From: Draconibacterium orientale
Lineage (GTDB): Bacteria; Bacteroidota; Bacteroidia; Bacteroidales; Prolixibacteraceae
Assembly (NCBI RefSeq): GCF_000626635.1
Contig: NZ_CP007451.1
Coordinates: 3,764,501 to 3,828,500, forward strand
Length of the DNA: 64,000 nt
Reading direction: 5' to 3'
Part shown: positions 63,434-64,000 of the stretch, one piece after another
Layout of the letters: every line of letters begins with the position of its first letter
Position numbering within the stretch: the stretch's first letter is position 1
Translations under genes and position numbers: made by a program
Notes under the pieces: generated by a model
Told to the model about the DNA's origin: nothing
Database searches by the model: none
Seen by the model: only the letters and a program-made list of their open reading frames with translations

Positions 63434-64000
63434 ATGAAAAACAAACTCGATCATTTTTTAGTTTTTTTAAAAGAACACCAAAAGTTTAAATTTACCCAAG
63501 TAGCTGATGAGCAGGGAGAATATCATTTAGGGATTGAATTTAAAAAAGGAAAATCTGATTTTAATCGCATTAATAGAAAGAAGATTGATGTCATATATTA
63601 TTTCCAAGATATATTTGTTGAGTATGACGAAAATGCATTTATCAAAACAGAACATGAAATTATTGAACTGGATGAATTAAGAAAAAATTTTTATGAAAAA
63701 ACATTTGAAGGAAAATCATACTGGTGGCATAAAAATGTTGCAATTGAAAAGGATTTAGATGACTATTTAGTTAAACCCCAGTTGTCATTTTTTCATCACG
63801 AGTATATTTCAAACATTATTTTGTCACAGAAAAAAGCTGTAGATGAAATATTAGAATCGTATGCAAAAATAAGTTCTTCATTCAGATCCAAATCAAACCA
63901 ACAAAAAACTAAAATAAAACTATCGGTTGGCGAACTTGCTTTGCTCTTTAGATTGCTAAAAGAAGAAGGTTTATTTGAGTATAAATACGAGACAGAAATA
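63434..64000 (+). CDS. Hypothetical protein, 5' part (189 codons visible)
   Basis: Starts one base after the integrase stop and runs off the window. The visible part reads MKNKLDHFLVFLKEHQKFKF and later VAIEKDLDDYLVKPQLSFFH, ending with KIKLSVGELALLFRLLKEEG. It is charged and AT-rich, without a domain that I recognise; similar proteins often follow integrase genes in Bacteroidota elements and the last portion resembles the start of a DNA-binding helical region. Probably co-transcribed with the integrase. Confidence 0.6.
   Translation, partial: MKNKLDHFLVFLKEHQKFKFTQVADEQGEYHLGIEFKKGKSDFNRINRKKIDVIYYFQDIFVEYDENAFIKTEHEIIELDELRKNFYEKTFEGKSYWWHKNVAIEKDLDDYLVKPQLSFFHHEYISNIILSQKKAVDEILESYAKISSSFRSKSNQQKTKIKLSVGELALLFRLLKEEGLFEYKYETEI

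Overview
The window comes from a member of the Bacteroidota. It has IntDOT-type tyrosine recombinases, a TraE-TraN conjugation operon of the CTnDOT kind, an RteC-family protein, a TAnnTTTG promoter and a GH30 glycosidase. The lineage inside the phylum cannot be fixed from sequence alone, although a marine or gut Marinilabiliales-like host would fit.

Layout. 1-2422: chromosomal flank with the 3' part of a GH30 glycosidase, a decayed IS1634-family transposase and a decayed outer-membrane barrel gene. About 2.6-62 kb: an integrative and conjugative element (ICE). Its backbone holds an RteC-like protein, a HTH protein, an 8x12-bp repeat gene, an IstB/DnaC-like ATPase, a HipBA module, a roughly 1-kb gene-poor stretch, the Tra operon (8.2-17 kb), a coupling protein, a likely oriT, a RHH mobilization protein and a relaxase (17-21.3 kb). 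22.7-51.3 kb is a defence island: QatABCD; a 1949-aa DUF4011 helicase with transglutaminase-like and Vsr-like parts, paired with a DnaQ-type exonuclease-BRCT protein; Gabija (GajA, GajB); SbcD and SbcC; a DUF4062/GHKL protein; and a Wadjet-type JetABCD operon in which jetC is frameshifted. The block from the DUF4011 gene through jetD sits between two ~110-bp direct repeats.

51.6-59.6 kb: an ardC antirestriction gene cut into three pieces by two different elements, each carrying three overlapping tyrosine recombinase genes (RIT type, recombinase in trio). The first lies on the + strand and splits the HELCH zincin motif. The second lies on the - strand. Both have recognisable inverted repeats, and the three ardC pieces join back into one reading frame. 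59.6-62 kb: an intact HigA antitoxin with a decayed HigB toxin, then the ICE integrase on the - strand beside a set of inverted repeats that probably form the ICE end. 62.05-64 kb: a 3' fragment of tRNA-Pro(TGG) and a second tyrosine recombinase mark the start of another integrated element running off the right edge.

How it works together: the backbone genes transfer the ICE, with relaxase, coupling protein and Tra channel. The cargo gives the host several nuclease-based barriers against phages and plasmids. Qat, Gabija and Wadjet are known systems. The DUF4011/exonuclease-BRCT pair is the least characterised module here and the best candidate for something new.
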